64,000 nucleotides of DNA, from assembly GCF_023008165.1 (NCBI RefSeq), contig NZ_JAKQZA010000007.1, positions 1 to 64,000 of the forward strand. The letters are read 5' to 3'. The DNA comes from Kordiimonas laminariae (GTDB taxonomy: Bacteria > Pseudomonadota > Alphaproteobacteria > Sphingomonadales > Kordiimonadaceae). The first letter of the stretch is position 1; each line of letters starts with the position of its first letter. Made by a program: the position numbers and the translations under genes. The notes under the pieces were generated by a model. It ran no database searches and was not told the DNA's origin. It worked only from the letters and a program-made list of their open reading frames with translations. Of this stretch, positions 23,490 through 33,513 are shown piece by piece.

Positions 23490-24923
23490 ATGAAAACGAC
23501 CCTAATCGCTTCAAGCGCTATGCTCTTTAGCGTTTGCGCAACAGCGACCCCTGTAAACAGTACTGCTCAGACATCTTCTCAACAAACCGAAGTACAAACA
23601 AAACGACTGCCGGAAGGCGAATTAGTTTCAGCTGAGGCACTTAGAGAGGACTTGGCACAGCTAAAAGATCTGCTGGAGACTACTCATCCCGATCCAAGGT
23701 TCACCATGGATGTGGAACAGGTGAAGTTTCAAATAGAGAGACTTTCGGAAGGATTAAAGAAACCGCTGAGCCACTATGAAGCTTGGCAATATTTCGCGCA
23801 GTTAAACCCATATTTTCAAGACGGCCATATGGCTGTCTTCTTTCCCGAAGCAGGCAAATATCTTCAAAACCATATAGAAAGCGGCGGCCGTCTATTCCCC
23901 TTTAAAGTACAAATAGATACAGCAAACCATATTTATATTACTGATACCCAAGGGACAGTTGAAGGCTTCAAAGCAGGTGATGAAATAACACGAATTAACG
24001 GCCTCAAATCAGCAGAGATTATAAAAGCTATTTCAAGTAGAATGCACGGCGATTCTCCAAACCACCGCCTTGCCTTAGCTTCTGACAGGTTTTCCCAGAT
24101 GTATTGGATGCTTTATGGGGACAGCGGTTATTACAAGATTGAAACCAAAAAAAATGGACAGCCCTACACACACACGGTCATTGGTAGTGATCAAAACCCA
24201 AGAGCAGTAGATCCGGAGCTTGAAGAACTGGTTCAGCGAAAAGTACTTGATAATGATATTGGGTATCTGCGAATTGACCGTTTTTACTATAAGCCAGCCC
24301 ATGAAGAAGCCTTTTTCAATTTCATGAAAGCGACATGGCAGGAGTTCCACGATAAGGGCGTAAAAGATGTAATTATTGATGTACGCAAGAACCCTGGTGG
24401 CACTGATCACTATTGGCATCTAGGCATTGCGCCTTATGTAGCTTCTGAACCATTTTCTTTTGTTTCGAAATTCAAAGTACGGCTGACGGAAAGAAACCTT
24501 CGTCTCGGCCCGGTGAAGGGGGAGCTTGGTTCCATCGTTGAAGCGCCCTTTGACTATATGATCCCTGTTGATGGACAAGAAGAGTTAAAAATACCGGGCC
24601 AAGCATACTTGCTAATGGGGCCACTCAGTTATTCATCATCCATTTTATTTTTAACGGCGTTTCAGGATTCAAAACAAGCAGTGATAGCAGGCCCATCAAG
24701 TGGCGTTCGATCATGCACAACTGGCCGTATTCAGCCACTTATTTTATCCGGGTCCAAACTCGAAGTGACTTTACCAACAGCTATCTTTACCCGGTCATCG
24801 GGGGATGCTTTATGCCAACAGCCCATGACACCAGATCTCATTATTTCTAGTAACCCTATAAATCCAGAAGCTGAGGTAGCTGATCTAGCGGAAAAAATTA
24901 TTGCAGGACGCACAGCAAACTAA
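23490..24923 (+). CDS. S41-family peptidase-like periplasmic protein
   Basis: 477 residues. Signal peptide MKTTLIASSAMLFSVCATA, then an N-terminal helical part. A PDZ-like segment follows (VEGFKAGDEITRINGLKSAEI, ~155-175), then an S41 core from DNDIGYLRIDRFYY through VKDVIIDVRKNPGGTD. The serine is probably in GPLSYSSSILFLTAF. This is the arrangement of tail-specific/C-terminal processing protease relatives. The Lys of the Ser-Lys dyad was not placed with certainty, so it may not be an active peptidase. It stands alone, divergent from the deacetylase gene, with a terminator behind. Confidence 0.82.
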   Translation: MKTTLIASSAMLFSVCATATPVNSTAQTSSQQTEVQTKRLPEGELVSAEALREDLAQLKDLLETTHPDPRFTMDVEQVKFQIERLSEGLKKPLSHYEAWQYFAQLNPYFQDGHMAVFFPEAGKYLQNHIESGGRLFPFKVQIDTANHIYITDTQGTVEGFKAGDEITRINGLKSAEIIKAISSRMHGDSPNHRLALASDRFSQMYWMLYGDSGYYKIETKKNGQPYTHTVIGSDQNPRAVDPELEELVQRKVLDNDIGYLRIDRFYYKPAHEEAFFNFMKATWQEFHDKGVKDVIIDVRKNPGGTDHYWHLGIAPYVASEPFSFVSKFKVRLTERNLRLGPVKGELGSIVEAPFDYMIPVDGQEELKIPGQAYLLMGPLSYSSSILFLTAFQDSKQAVIAGPSSGVRSCTTGRIQPLILSGSKLEVTLPTAIFTRSSGDALCQQPMTPDLIISSNPINPEAEVADLAEKIIAGRTAN

Positions 24924-24961
24924 AAACCGGCAAACTGCTAGACAATAACCACACGTTCAAT

Positions 24962-25000
24962 AAAAAGAGCCACCGGCGATAATTACCGGTGGCTCCTTCA
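24962..25000. terminator. Bidirectional terminator between S41-like and Asp-box genes
   Basis: GAGCCACCGG (24967-24976) and CCGGTGGCTC (24986-24995) form a perfect 10-bp stem. A-rich sequence precedes it and T-rich sequence follows, so it serves both convergent genes; the minus-strand T run (TTTTTATT) is the stronger one. Confidence 0.92.
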
Positions 25001-25033
25001 TTTAATCACTTATGTGATATTCAAGCACTGGAA

Positions 25034-28000
25034 TTACTCAGCGCTTGGCAGCTTCATTGAGCCGCGCACCCAAGGGGCACCAGCATCTTCCAGAGCTTTC
25101 TCAAACGCAGGGATTGTCTGCTCAGTCATGATACCAAGGCGACGGCGCACATCTCGGAAGGCTTCAAGCGCGTAGCCCATTTGCTCATGGCTCTGTGGTG
25201 TAGGCCCGTAAGAACTACCACTGTTAAACTGTGCAAAACCAATACGGCTTGAAATAGTTTCCGGCTCAGCACCTTTACGGTCATCCGCCTTCTTACCATT
25301 CAACAGTTCAGCTAAGCTGAACAGCTCTGCACGAATAGCTTCATACTGTGTTTCAAGAGCTGCCTGATCAGCTGTACGGTCCATCGCCACGCGGTAGACT
25401 TTAAGCTGCTTCTGTAGGTCACTGATCACAGCACTTGCCGCGCGAACAGCAGCACCAGCTTTGCTAACCTTCTGCTGGAAGGCCTGCACTTCAGCAGCTG
25501 ATGCTTTCTGAAGCGTTGGTGCAACATCGGCTACCACTTCGAAAGAAACCGGCTGTGCCAGCTGGCGAATATTGCCGTTCTCCCGCACATTCAGTGTTGC
25601 TGTATATGTACCAGGAATAGCTTTTACACCGTTCGCATTCTTCGCACGTGAAGAACTCGCCGCATAAGTAATCGCTTCCTGTGCCGCATGGTGAAGGTCC
25701 CATGTTACCCGCTGCACACCTTTTTTGTTTGCAGCTGCTACATGACGGATCACTTTTCCAGAAGCATCCTTAATGGTTACAAATACCTTTGGTTTTGCTT
25801 CACGAAGCTCAGCTTCAAGCACATCCCAGGCCGGGAACAATACATCTTTGCCATCTTTAGCGAGTTTTTTATCTGCAGCAACACGCTTTTGCTTAGATGT
25901 TTTAAACGTGTCTTTCAGATAATATGTAAAGGTTGCACCGTATGGTGGGTTATCAGCAACCCACTGGTTAGCACCCTGATTATCACTATGAAGGCCATCT
26001 TCATTGAAAAGAAGCGTTTTATCTTTAGCAAATAGGAGCGCTTCCTGATCAAGTGTATCGTTATTCAAACCACGAAGAGCTGAATAATCATCAAGAATGA
26101 AGATACCACGGCCAAAGCTACCTGCTACCAGATCATTTTCTCTACGCTGAATGCGAACATCACGGAAAGAAATTGTTGGAACACCGCCTGTTAGCTCTAC
26201 CCAGTTTGAACCACCATCAACTGTGAAATAAAGGCCAAACTCAGTACCAATGAACATAAGGTCTTTATTCACATGGTCCTGTGTAATACGCCATACGAGG
26301 TTCTTCTCTGGCAGACCACCTGTGATCATTTTCCAGCTTTTACCACGGTTTGTACTTTTAATAAGGTAAGGCTTATAATCACCTTCCTTATGGTTATCGA
26401 GTGCTGCGTAAACTGTATCGGCATCGAAACGGTCAGCACGGATATCATTCACGTATGCACGCGCAGGAACGCCTTTGATTTTACCAATCTCGTAACGTGT
26501 CCAGTTCTCACCGCCGTCAGACGTAGCCTGAATAAGGCCATCATCTGTACCCACATAAAGGATATTTTCATCCACTGGGCTTTCAGCCACGTTCGCAATC
26601 GTGTTGTAGTTGGACATCGCATAAAGATCCCAACCTGCTTCAGCACCCCACTTGCGGTCCATCATCGGAATGTGCAAGCGGTTCTCATTGCGGGTCAGAT
26701 CAGGGGAAATCGCTGTCCAGCTATCACCACGATCATCAGAACGCCATAGGCGCTGTGATGCGTGATATAGGCGTTTCGGATCATGATGAGAAACGTTGAT
26801 CGGCGCATCCCAGTTGAAGCGCTCTGCCGGGTCACCCGGTTTACCTTGCGGCTGAATGTAGATTGTTTCCCGTGTTTTGCGGTCATAACGGTTCAGGTTA
26901 CCCTGCTGCCACTGCGCATAAACAATATCTGGATTGCCAGGCTCTGTTGCAGGCTGGTGACCATCACCACCCATAATCAGATACCAATCTGAATTTTTGA
27001 TACCATCTTCACGGCGTGTACGGCTTGGGCCACCTTGAGTGGAGTTATCCTGTGTACCACCATAAACATTATAGAATGGGTAATCATCATCAGCCGCAAT
27101 CTTGTAGAACTGCGTTACAGGGATACCCTCCATAAAGCGCCATGTTGCCATGTTATCGCGGCTCTCATAAAGACCGCCATCTGAACCTACCAAAATGAAA
27201 TCAGGGTCAGTTGGGTGGAAAGCAAAAGCATGATCATCAACGTGGCGGTTCTTTAGGTTCACGTTCTTCCATGTTTTACCGCCATCCATTGAGAAAGAAC
27301 TTACGTTACTTGACATATAAACCATGTCAAACGTGTCAGGATCTACGAAGATTTCCTGATAATAGTGAGGTCCTGTACCACCACCAACGATATCAGACAT
27401 TTTCTTCCAGCTTGCACCCTTGTCTGAAGAACGCCAGAAACCACCTTTACGGCCATTTGTTTCAATTGCTGCATACACAACGTTTGGATCAATTGGTGAT
27501 ACAGCGATGCTTGATTTACCAAGATCTCCCCCCGGCAAACCTGTTTTCATCTTCACCCAAGTTTCACCACCATCATCAGATGTGAATAGGCCAGATCCCG
27601 GACCTGTATCAATTAACGCTGCGACAGTACGTTGGCGCTGCCATTTAGCGGCATAAAGCTTATCTGGGTTGCTCGGATCGATTGCCAGTGTGCCTACACC
27701 AGTCCATTCGTCGCCCTCAAGAACATTGCGCCATGTTTTACCACCGTCCGTAGTTTTATAAACACCGCGCTCACCGCCTTTTGACCAAAGCGGTCCCTGA
27801 GCAGAAACCCAAACTGTATTTGAATCTGTTGGGTGAATAACAATATCGCCAATATGCTCCGAAGCTTTCAGCCCCATGTTCTTCCATGTTTTACCGCCAT
27901 CAAGCGATTTATAAACACCATCACCGAATGAGATATGGCGACCACCATTATTCTCACCTGTACCAACCCAGATAATGTTTGGGTTGCTAGGATCAATGGT

Positions 28001-28285
28001 AACATCACCAATGGAATAAACATCCTGATCGTCAAAGATCGGCTTCCATGTTGTACCTGCATTCACTGTTTTCCAAACACCACCAGATCCCATAGCAACA
28101 TACCATGTAGATGGATCGGTCTGATCAACTGCGATATCAGATACACGTCCAGACATGTAAGCCGGACCAATATTCCGAACTTTCATACCAGCAAAAGTTT
28201 TTGCAGACATCAAATCATCGTCTGCAGCCAGCAGTGGTGATGTAGCCATCATCAGTGCCAGCCCTAAGTTAATCCCAAGCTTCAT
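25034..28285 (-). CDS. Large secreted Asp-box (BNR/sortilin-like) beta-propeller protein
   Basis: 1083 residues from MKLGINLGLALMMATSPLLA (signal peptide); GGGGGAGA lies 4-5 bases before this ATG, so the 22-residue upstream extension is not used. Many Asp-boxes (SxDxGxTW) are visible: SLDGGKTWKN, TTDGGKTWRN, SDDGGETWVK, SMDGGKTWKN, SDDRGDSWTA and TSDGGENWTR. They build one or two propellers of the VPS10/sortilin type over residues ~30-720. A coiled C-terminal part (~870-1060) follows an Ig-like segment (TYTATLNVRENG). Such proteins are abundant in marine bacteria that live on proteins, and are often annotated as glycosyl hydrolases without proof. No catalytic residues could be assigned. Confidence 0.85.
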   Translation of the reverse strand: MKLGINLGLALMMATSPLLAADDDLMSAKTFAGMKVRNIGPAYMSGRVSDIAVDQTDPSTWYVAMGSGGVWKTVNAGTTWKPIFDDQDVYSIGDVTIDPSNPNIIWVGTGENNGGRHISFGDGVYKSLDGGKTWKNMGLKASEHIGDIVIHPTDSNTVWVSAQGPLWSKGGERGVYKTTDGGKTWRNVLEGDEWTGVGTLAIDPSNPDKLYAAKWQRQRTVAALIDTGPGSGLFTSDDGGETWVKMKTGLPGGDLGKSSIAVSPIDPNVVYAAIETNGRKGGFWRSSDKGASWKKMSDIVGGGTGPHYYQEIFVDPDTFDMVYMSSNVSSFSMDGGKTWKNVNLKNRHVDDHAFAFHPTDPDFILVGSDGGLYESRDNMATWRFMEGIPVTQFYKIAADDDYPFYNVYGGTQDNSTQGGPSRTRREDGIKNSDWYLIMGGDGHQPATEPGNPDIVYAQWQQGNLNRYDRKTRETIYIQPQGKPGDPAERFNWDAPINVSHHDPKRLYHASQRLWRSDDRGDSWTAISPDLTRNENRLHIPMMDRKWGAEAGWDLYAMSNYNTIANVAESPVDENILYVGTDDGLIQATSDGGENWTRYEIGKIKGVPARAYVNDIRADRFDADTVYAALDNHKEGDYKPYLIKSTNRGKSWKMITGGLPEKNLVWRITQDHVNKDLMFIGTEFGLYFTVDGGSNWVELTGGVPTISFRDVRIQRRENDLVAGSFGRGIFILDDYSALRGLNNDTLDQEALLFAKDKTLLFNEDGLHSDNQGANQWVADNPPYGATFTYYLKDTFKTSKQKRVAADKKLAKDGKDVLFPAWDVLEAELREAKPKVFVTIKDASGKVIRHVAAANKKGVQRVTWDLHHAAQEAITYAASSSRAKNANGVKAIPGTYTATLNVRENGNIRQLAQPVSFEVVADVAPTLQKASAAEVQAFQQKVSKAGAAVRAASAVISDLQKQLKVYRVAMDRTADQAALETQYEAIRAELFSLAELLNGKKADDRKGAEPETISSRIGFAQFNSGSSYGPTPQSHEQMGYALEAFRDVRRRLGIMTEQTIPAFEKALEDAGAPWVRGSMKLPSAE

Positions 28286-28477
28286 AGGTCTCCCCCTTAT
28301 GCTTTGTTGGTCTACTCGATTGAAACAGCGAGAACGCTTTACCCATTTCATAGCGAACTTCTATTCCAGAATACAGGAACGTTATAAAATAACATTTTAT
28401 ATACTCAAGTATGCGTGAAAGAAGATGGCCTCTTTTCACAGCTCCTGCACGTCACATGCTTGTGATCTTTGATGGCA

Positions 28478-30520
28478 TTATCCTCCATTAAGCCTAATAC
28501 CAAATTTTATAGTCCGTCCTGGCGCAGGTAGGCCTAACTGCGGCAAGACAACCGTATCCGTAATATTGTTCAAGGCACCATAAAATTGCAAAGAGCCAAA
28601 GCTGGTTTCCTTGAGAGGCACATAAAACTGCACATTAAATTCATTTGATCTGTTAAGTGCCACAACACTATCGTCTTCATCCTCATCAAAAGCGCGACCA
28701 GTGTGGTTCATTTCAGCGCGTATATTAGCTCCGCCTTCGAACCTATAGTTCGCGGCCAGCAATATCTGGCTATTAGGTCGCTGAAACAATACTGGACGAT
28801 TACCTTCTTCATCCCGATTTGCTTCCAAGTCTTGTAGAAGCATATTTGCTTCAAAGCTTAGTCCGTCACTCACCGCCCAAGTGAATGCCGCCTCAAGGCC
28901 AATACCGCGTGAACCTTCCAGATTAAACCGCTGACGAAGAACTGAACCATCCACTGTTACATTCCGACGTGAAAGCGTATCATCGATACGCGAAACCCAC
29001 GGTGTAACCGTTAGTGTAATTGGTAAATCAGCTGGAGCCCAATCAACGGTAATATCAGCCAATAAAGCTGTTTCTGGCCTTAGGTCAGGATTCAAAAGAA
29101 AACGCCCAAGCGCCGTGCCATATAACTCCCGCATGGTTGGAAATCTAAGGCGCTGTCCTACCGTTGCAGTAATAGTTAAATCTGGTGATGCCTGCCATTC
29201 CAATGCTCCGCTTGCCGCCCATTTCCCAATGGCAGGCTGGTCTGGTCGGCCACCCGTTAGCGGTGTTGCTGCTCTGTCATAAGCAAGTGCAAAAGATGTT
29301 TTCACATTTTCGCTTAAAGGCACATCAACTTCGCCACCAACACTGAACAAACGCTGGCGAAACCTTTCCAGTTCCCCGTTCACGCCGCCGAGTACATCGT
29401 CTTCGGTTTGCTCATGGGTGCTTTGCTGTAAGGACGCTACCAGTCGTGTAGTGATGAGCGGCTGCTCATGAGAAAGTACAACGCGCCCGCCCCATGTGTT
29501 ATCTTCATCATCCTGTCTGTCTTCAAGCTCGTTATAATTCGCATCCGTGAAAGACAGTATGGTTTGTTCGAAATCCTGCCGCCAGGTATTTACCCTCAGG
29601 CTTGTGGTATCGTTCAAATTGATGTCTGCAGCCAAGTTCATTTGTGTCATATGCCAGTTTGGATATCGCCAAAAACGCGGATTTCCAACAGCGGGGTCAA
29701 TATGAGCAGCAGCCGCAATACCTTTTTCCGAATTGATATCAAAAACAGACGCACGCACTGTTCCCCATTCTTCATCCAGTGATACGGCTGCAAAAAGGCT
29801 TGTACTTTCCAAGTCAGTGTTGGTTCTGCCTTCACCTTCTAGCGGATCAAACGGGATAACATCTGCATCAGCAACACTGATGGCATCACGCTCGAAATGG
29901 TTTGCACCAAACTGAAGCGCCCAATTGCCAATTGGAATATAGACATCACCTTCCAACGTGAAGGTATCATGGGTGCCGTATTCCGTGCGCGCGTTCAAAC
30001 GGAACTCATCACTATCAACAAGAGTAGATATATCGACAACACCTAAAACTGCGTTTGCGCCGTATTCAATAGGTGCTGCGCTTTTGATAACCCGCGCGCT
30101 TCTAATCAAACTAGCAGGAAACAGGGAAAGGTCAGCGCGACCATCCCAAGGAACACTGATTGGCGCGCCATCAATAAACACCTGCGACTGGCGCTCTTCC
30201 GAACCGCGCAACCTCAGTACTGCTTCACCCCGTGAATTAGTCCGAATACCAACGCCGAGCACCCCTCGGAAAACATCAGTAAAATCTGTTGGAACAGTCT
30301 GTTCAAAATATGCCTGATCAAGATCAAGTGCCGGCTGCAGAACTCTATCCTTGCTTCTAACGGCTGTTACGCTGATTTCCTTCAAATCATAAAACTCTGT
30401 AGCATCGGCTTGCGCATCAAGAGTAATAAAAGCAGGTAATAATACTGACAGAACAGCTAAGCTGTGAGGCCTGACAATTTTGGTGTTTTGATTAAATTTT
30501 ATAGTCTGAGGAAACGGCAT
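28478..30520 (-). CDS. TonB-dependent receptor
   Basis: 680 residues. N-terminal signal region (HSLAVLSVLLPAFITLDAQA), TonB-box-like LKEISVTAVRS, plug with VLGVGIRTNSRGEAVLRLRGSEERQSQVFIDGAPISVPWDGR, and a barrel ending APGRTIKFGIRLNGG. The plug contains the RGxxxxQxxVFIDGxP pattern of the CirA/BtuB-like group. The last residue is Gly rather than the usual aromatic, which is slightly atypical for BAM recognition. Ligand unknown. It precedes the Asp-box gene in the same direction with a 192-base gap. Confidence 0.9.
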   Translation of the reverse strand: MPFPQTIKFNQNTKIVRPHSLAVLSVLLPAFITLDAQADATEFYDLKEISVTAVRSKDRVLQPALDLDQAYFEQTVPTDFTDVFRGVLGVGIRTNSRGEAVLRLRGSEERQSQVFIDGAPISVPWDGRADLSLFPASLIRSARVIKSAAPIEYGANAVLGVVDISTLVDSDEFRLNARTEYGTHDTFTLEGDVYIPIGNWALQFGANHFERDAISVADADVIPFDPLEGEGRTNTDLESTSLFAAVSLDEEWGTVRASVFDINSEKGIAAAAHIDPAVGNPRFWRYPNWHMTQMNLAADINLNDTTSLRVNTWRQDFEQTILSFTDANYNELEDRQDDEDNTWGGRVVLSHEQPLITTRLVASLQQSTHEQTEDDVLGGVNGELERFRQRLFSVGGEVDVPLSENVKTSFALAYDRAATPLTGGRPDQPAIGKWAASGALEWQASPDLTITATVGQRLRFPTMRELYGTALGRFLLNPDLRPETALLADITVDWAPADLPITLTVTPWVSRIDDTLSRRNVTVDGSVLRQRFNLEGSRGIGLEAAFTWAVSDGLSFEANMLLQDLEANRDEEGNRPVLFQRPNSQILLAANYRFEGGANIRAEMNHTGRAFDEDEDDSVVALNRSNEFNVQFYVPLKETSFGSLQFYGALNNITDTVVLPQLGLPAPGRTIKFGIRLNGG

Positions 30521-30864
30521 ATCGGGGCAATTTAGGCAATAGTTCAGGATTTAATCGCGAAACACGCGATCACTAATAAAACACACAAAATTATCTCTTC
30601 ATGTATATCCCCCGCCCCCATGGGATGAACATTCCCTTTGCAAGCTCCAAAGCACGTCCCAAACCGTACTTTCGCTTACATTGCCCGGTAACACACAAGC
30701 CTTTGGCCCTTATGTCAAGCAATACCCATATCTCTATAACTTCAGTTAGAGGCAATCACCTTTTCGTGTTTGTATTGGCAATCGTCTGGTTTGCGGTAAC
30801 CTTCGGTCTGAAAACTCAGGGGCAAATTGCAGCCACACCACGCTGCTTATGAGGGGAGTGAAAA
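30521..30864. other. Intergenic region between divergent TonB receptor and ggt
   Basis: 344 bases without a convincing gene. An 83-codon frame at 30601 has no ribosome-binding site and no recognisable domain. No hairpin, tRNA-like or known riboswitch pattern was noticed; the last ~20 bases hold the GAGGGGAG Shine-Dalgarno of ggt. Confidence 0.5.
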
Positions 30865-32643
30865 ATGAAGTTTCTTAAAAAAGGCGCTGTCACGATAATG
30901 CTGGCAGCTTCACTGGCGGCAACCGCAGCTGACGATAAACCAGTTATCGATGATATTGGCGCTGGCGGCAGACCTGTTGGTGCGCTTTGGTCCAGAAGCC
31001 CAGTTTATGCAGAACACGGCATGGCAGCCACCGCGCACCCACTTGCAAGCCAGGTTGCGATAGATATCCTCAAATCAGGTGGGAATGCAGTAGATGCAGC
31101 CATTGCAGCAAACGCTGCTATCGGACTTATGGAGCCTACTGGCAACGGCATGGGCGGTGATTTATTCGCTATTGTATGGGATCCGAAAACCAAGAAGCTT
31201 TATGGCCTTAATGCATCAGGCAGGAGCCCAAAAGGCCGCTCTTATGATGAATTAGCGGCGAGACTGAAGGGCAAGGACACACTACCACCATTTGGGGATT
31301 TACCTGTGAGTGTACCCGGTGCTGTAGATGGTTGGTTCGAGCTTCACAAACGCTTTGGCAACAAACCCATGTCAGACGTTTTAAAGCCTGCAATTGACTA
31401 TGCGGAAAATGGTTTTCCAGTATCGCCAGTAATCGCACGTTATTTCCAGATGAACCTGGCACGCTTTGAAGAACGCATTGCGACAATAAATGAATTTGAT
31501 AATGCCCGCGCTACTTATTTCAAAAATGGTGCACCGAAAGCAGGATCACTTTTCAAAAACCCTGACCTGGCACGTACCTTTAAGATGTTAGCCAGCGAAG
31601 GCAGAGACGCTTACTACAAAGGTGAAATAGCGAAAACTATTGATGCCTATATGAAACGCATTGGCGGAGACCTGCGCTACGAGGATTTTGCAAGCCATAA
31701 AAGCGAATGGGTAGACCCTGCTTGTGTTGACTATCGAGGCCATGAACTTTGTGAACTGCCGCCAAACAGCCAAGGCTTTGCAGCCCTTCAAATGGCTAAC
31801 ATTTTGAAAAATGTAGACCTAACCCAATGGTCACGCGGCAGCGCAGAGGTGCTACATTACATTACGGAAGCGAAACGCCTTGCCTTTGAAGACCTAGGTC
31901 GCTTCTATGCTGATCCGGCCTTCAGTGATTTTGATATCAAAAGCCTGTTAACCGACGAATATGGCCGTAAGCGCTTTGCTCTTATTGACGCCACCAAGGT
32001 TAACCCTAATCCTAAACCGGGTGACCCAAGAATTGAAGGTGAAGGGGATACCACTTATCTGACTGTGGCTGATAAAAACGGCATGATGGTTTCGCTCATT
32101 CAATCTAATTATCGTGGTATGGGGTCTGGGCTGGTGCCGGACGGCCTCGGCTTTATGCTTCAGGACCGCGGTCAATTATTCTCTATGGACCCTAATCACC
32201 CGAATGTTTACGCACCGGGGAAAAGGCCCTTTAATACTATTATCCCAGCTTTTGTAATGAAAGACGGCCAGCCGTATATCAGCTTCGGCTTAATGGGCGG
32301 TGGTATGCAGCCCCAAGGCCACGTTCAGGTACTGATCAATATTGTTGATTACGGCATGAATCTGCAAGAAGCAGGTGATGCAGCAAGGCTTAATCATATC
32401 GGTGGCCGCGAGCCAACTGGCCGCATCGGTGATAACAGTGTGGATTTAATCGGAACCCTAAACCTTGAACCAGGCATCAGCGCTGCAACAGTGGCAAAAC
32501 TGAAAGCAATGGGGCACCGGGTTCAGGTTATTGATAACGGCATTATGTTTGGTGGATATCAGGCCATTATGCGTAACCCTAAAACCGGGGTTTACACAGG
32601 CGCAACTGAGATGCGCAAAGATGGCCAGGCCATAGGCTATTGA
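30865..32643 (+). CDS. ggt: Gamma-glutamyltranspeptidase precursor
   Basis: 592 residues with a signal peptide (MKFLKKGAVTIMLAASLAATAA). The large-subunit motifs are AMAATAHPLASQVAIDILKSGGNAVDAAIAAN and GNGMGGDLFAIVWDPK. The autoprocessing/nucleophile threonine lies in EGDTTYLTVADKNG, and YRGMGSGLVPDGLGFMLQDRG and RPFNTIIPAFV follow. The enzyme cleaves gamma-glutamyl bonds (glutathione) in the periplasm after splitting into two chains. GAGGGGAG precedes the ATG by 8 bases. It stands alone and is followed by a terminator. Confidence 0.92.
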   Translation: MKFLKKGAVTIMLAASLAATAADDKPVIDDIGAGGRPVGALWSRSPVYAEHGMAATAHPLASQVAIDILKSGGNAVDAAIAANAAIGLMEPTGNGMGGDLFAIVWDPKTKKLYGLNASGRSPKGRSYDELAARLKGKDTLPPFGDLPVSVPGAVDGWFELHKRFGNKPMSDVLKPAIDYAENGFPVSPVIARYFQMNLARFEERIATINEFDNARATYFKNGAPKAGSLFKNPDLARTFKMLASEGRDAYYKGEIAKTIDAYMKRIGGDLRYEDFASHKSEWVDPACVDYRGHELCELPPNSQGFAALQMANILKNVDLTQWSRGSAEVLHYITEAKRLAFEDLGRFYADPAFSDFDIKSLLTDEYGRKRFALIDATKVNPNPKPGDPRIEGEGDTTYLTVADKNGMMVSLIQSNYRGMGSGLVPDGLGFMLQDRGQLFSMDPNHPNVYAPGKRPFNTIIPAFVMKDGQPYISFGLMGGGMQPQGHVQVLINIVDYGMNLQEAGDAARLNHIGGREPTGRIGDNSVDLIGTLNLEPGISAATVAKLKAMGHRVQVIDNGIMFGGYQAIMRNPKTGVYTGATEMRKDGQAIGY

Positions 32644-32668
32644 TATCGATTAATTTTCCAATGAAACA

Positions 32669-32696
32669 GGCAGTGCTGTAGCGCTGCCTTTTGTTT
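32669..32696 (+). terminator. Terminator of ggt
   Basis: GGCAGTGC and GCGCTGCC pair (one G-T) around TGTA, followed by TTTTGTTT, 26 bases after the ggt stop. Confidence 0.88.
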
Positions 32697-32780
32697 ATCT
32701 AGGGAACCTCATTTACCGCACACTCCCCGCTTCTTACTATAGTTATAGCCATATTCTTGGAGCTTGCTCATTTAAAAAAG

Positions 32781-32796
32781 TGATTATATAACATCA
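32781..32796. promoter_or_regulatory. Candidate Zur-type operator before the ABC/FtsX/DUF3299 operon
   Basis: TGATTATATAACATCA is a palindrome at 12 of 16 positions with a TTATATAA/GTTATA core, about 43 bases before the ATPase start. It resembles the TGTTATA/TATAACA-type boxes of Zur. The surrounding sequence is very AT-rich, so chance similarity is a real possibility. Confidence 0.35.
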
Positions 32797-32838
32797 TTAA
32801 TCGTATAAATTAATATAACCAACGCTAATATATCGCTC

Positions 32839-33513
32839 ATGCCTACAGATAGTGAAACGCCGCTAATCGAAACTAAAGAACTACGTCACAGCTATAGCGA
32901 CCAGGAGATACTATACATTAAAAGTTGGTGCTTGCATGAAGGCGAAAACCAACTTCTGCTAGGCGCATCAGGATGCGGAAAAACTACATTAATCTCGCTA
33001 TTATCTGGCCTGTCCAAACCTTCTTCCGGTGATATTTGGGTAAACGGTATACTACTATCTGGTTTACAATCCGGAGAAATAGACCGCCTGAGAGCATCAA
33101 TGTTCGGTTTAATTTTTCAGGACTATCATTTAGTTTCCAGCCTAAACGTTTACGAAAACATAACCCTGCCCCAACAATTCACCAACCAGCCTACTGATAA
33201 AGGCTGGGCTGAACATCTTCTAAAGCGCTTAGGTTTAACCGATAAGAAACATACCAAGCCTTCAGCTTTAAGCCATGGTGAAGCACAGCGTGTGGCAATT
33301 GCTCGAGCCGCGATGTGCCAACCACCAGTCGTTATTGCGGATGAACCAACGTCAGCTCTTGATGATGAAAATACAGCACACGTTATGGAATTGCTAAATA
33401 ACTTGTGTGCCGAATGGGGTGCAACACTGCTGGTGGCAAGCCATGATAAGCGCATTAAACCTTTCTTTGAAAAGCGCCTCATTTTGAAAAGCCAAGAAAC
33501 GAGCCCAGCATGA
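32839..33513 (+). CDS. LolD/MacB-type ABC transporter ATPase
   Basis: 224 residues. Walker A is GASGCGKTT (~42-50), a Q-loop lies in GLIFQDYHLVSSLNVYENI, the signature is LSHGEAQRVAIARA, Walker B is VVIADEPTSALDDENT and the H-loop is ASHDKRI. This is the LolD/MacB/FtsE class that works with FtsX-like permeases. The permease start overlaps its stop by 4 bases. In relatives this pair with a DUF3299 lipoprotein-like protein is linked to metal (zinc) handling. Upstream is a possible Zur box. Confidence 0.88.
   Translation: MPTDSETPLIETKELRHSYSDQEILYIKSWCLHEGENQLLLGASGCGKTTLISLLSGLSKPSSGDIWVNGILLSGLQSGEIDRLRASMFGLIFQDYHLVSSLNVYENITLPQQFTNQPTDKGWAEHLLKRLGLTDKKHTKPSALSHGEAQRVAIARAAMCQPPVVIADEPTSALDDENTAHVMELLNNLCAEWGATLLVASHDKRIKPFFEKRLILKSQETSPA

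Noticed and set aside
30601-30852. 83-codon frame with a hydrophobic stretch upstream of ggt
   Set aside because: No ribosome-binding site, no recognisable domain, and its composition is that of ordinary intergenic sequence.
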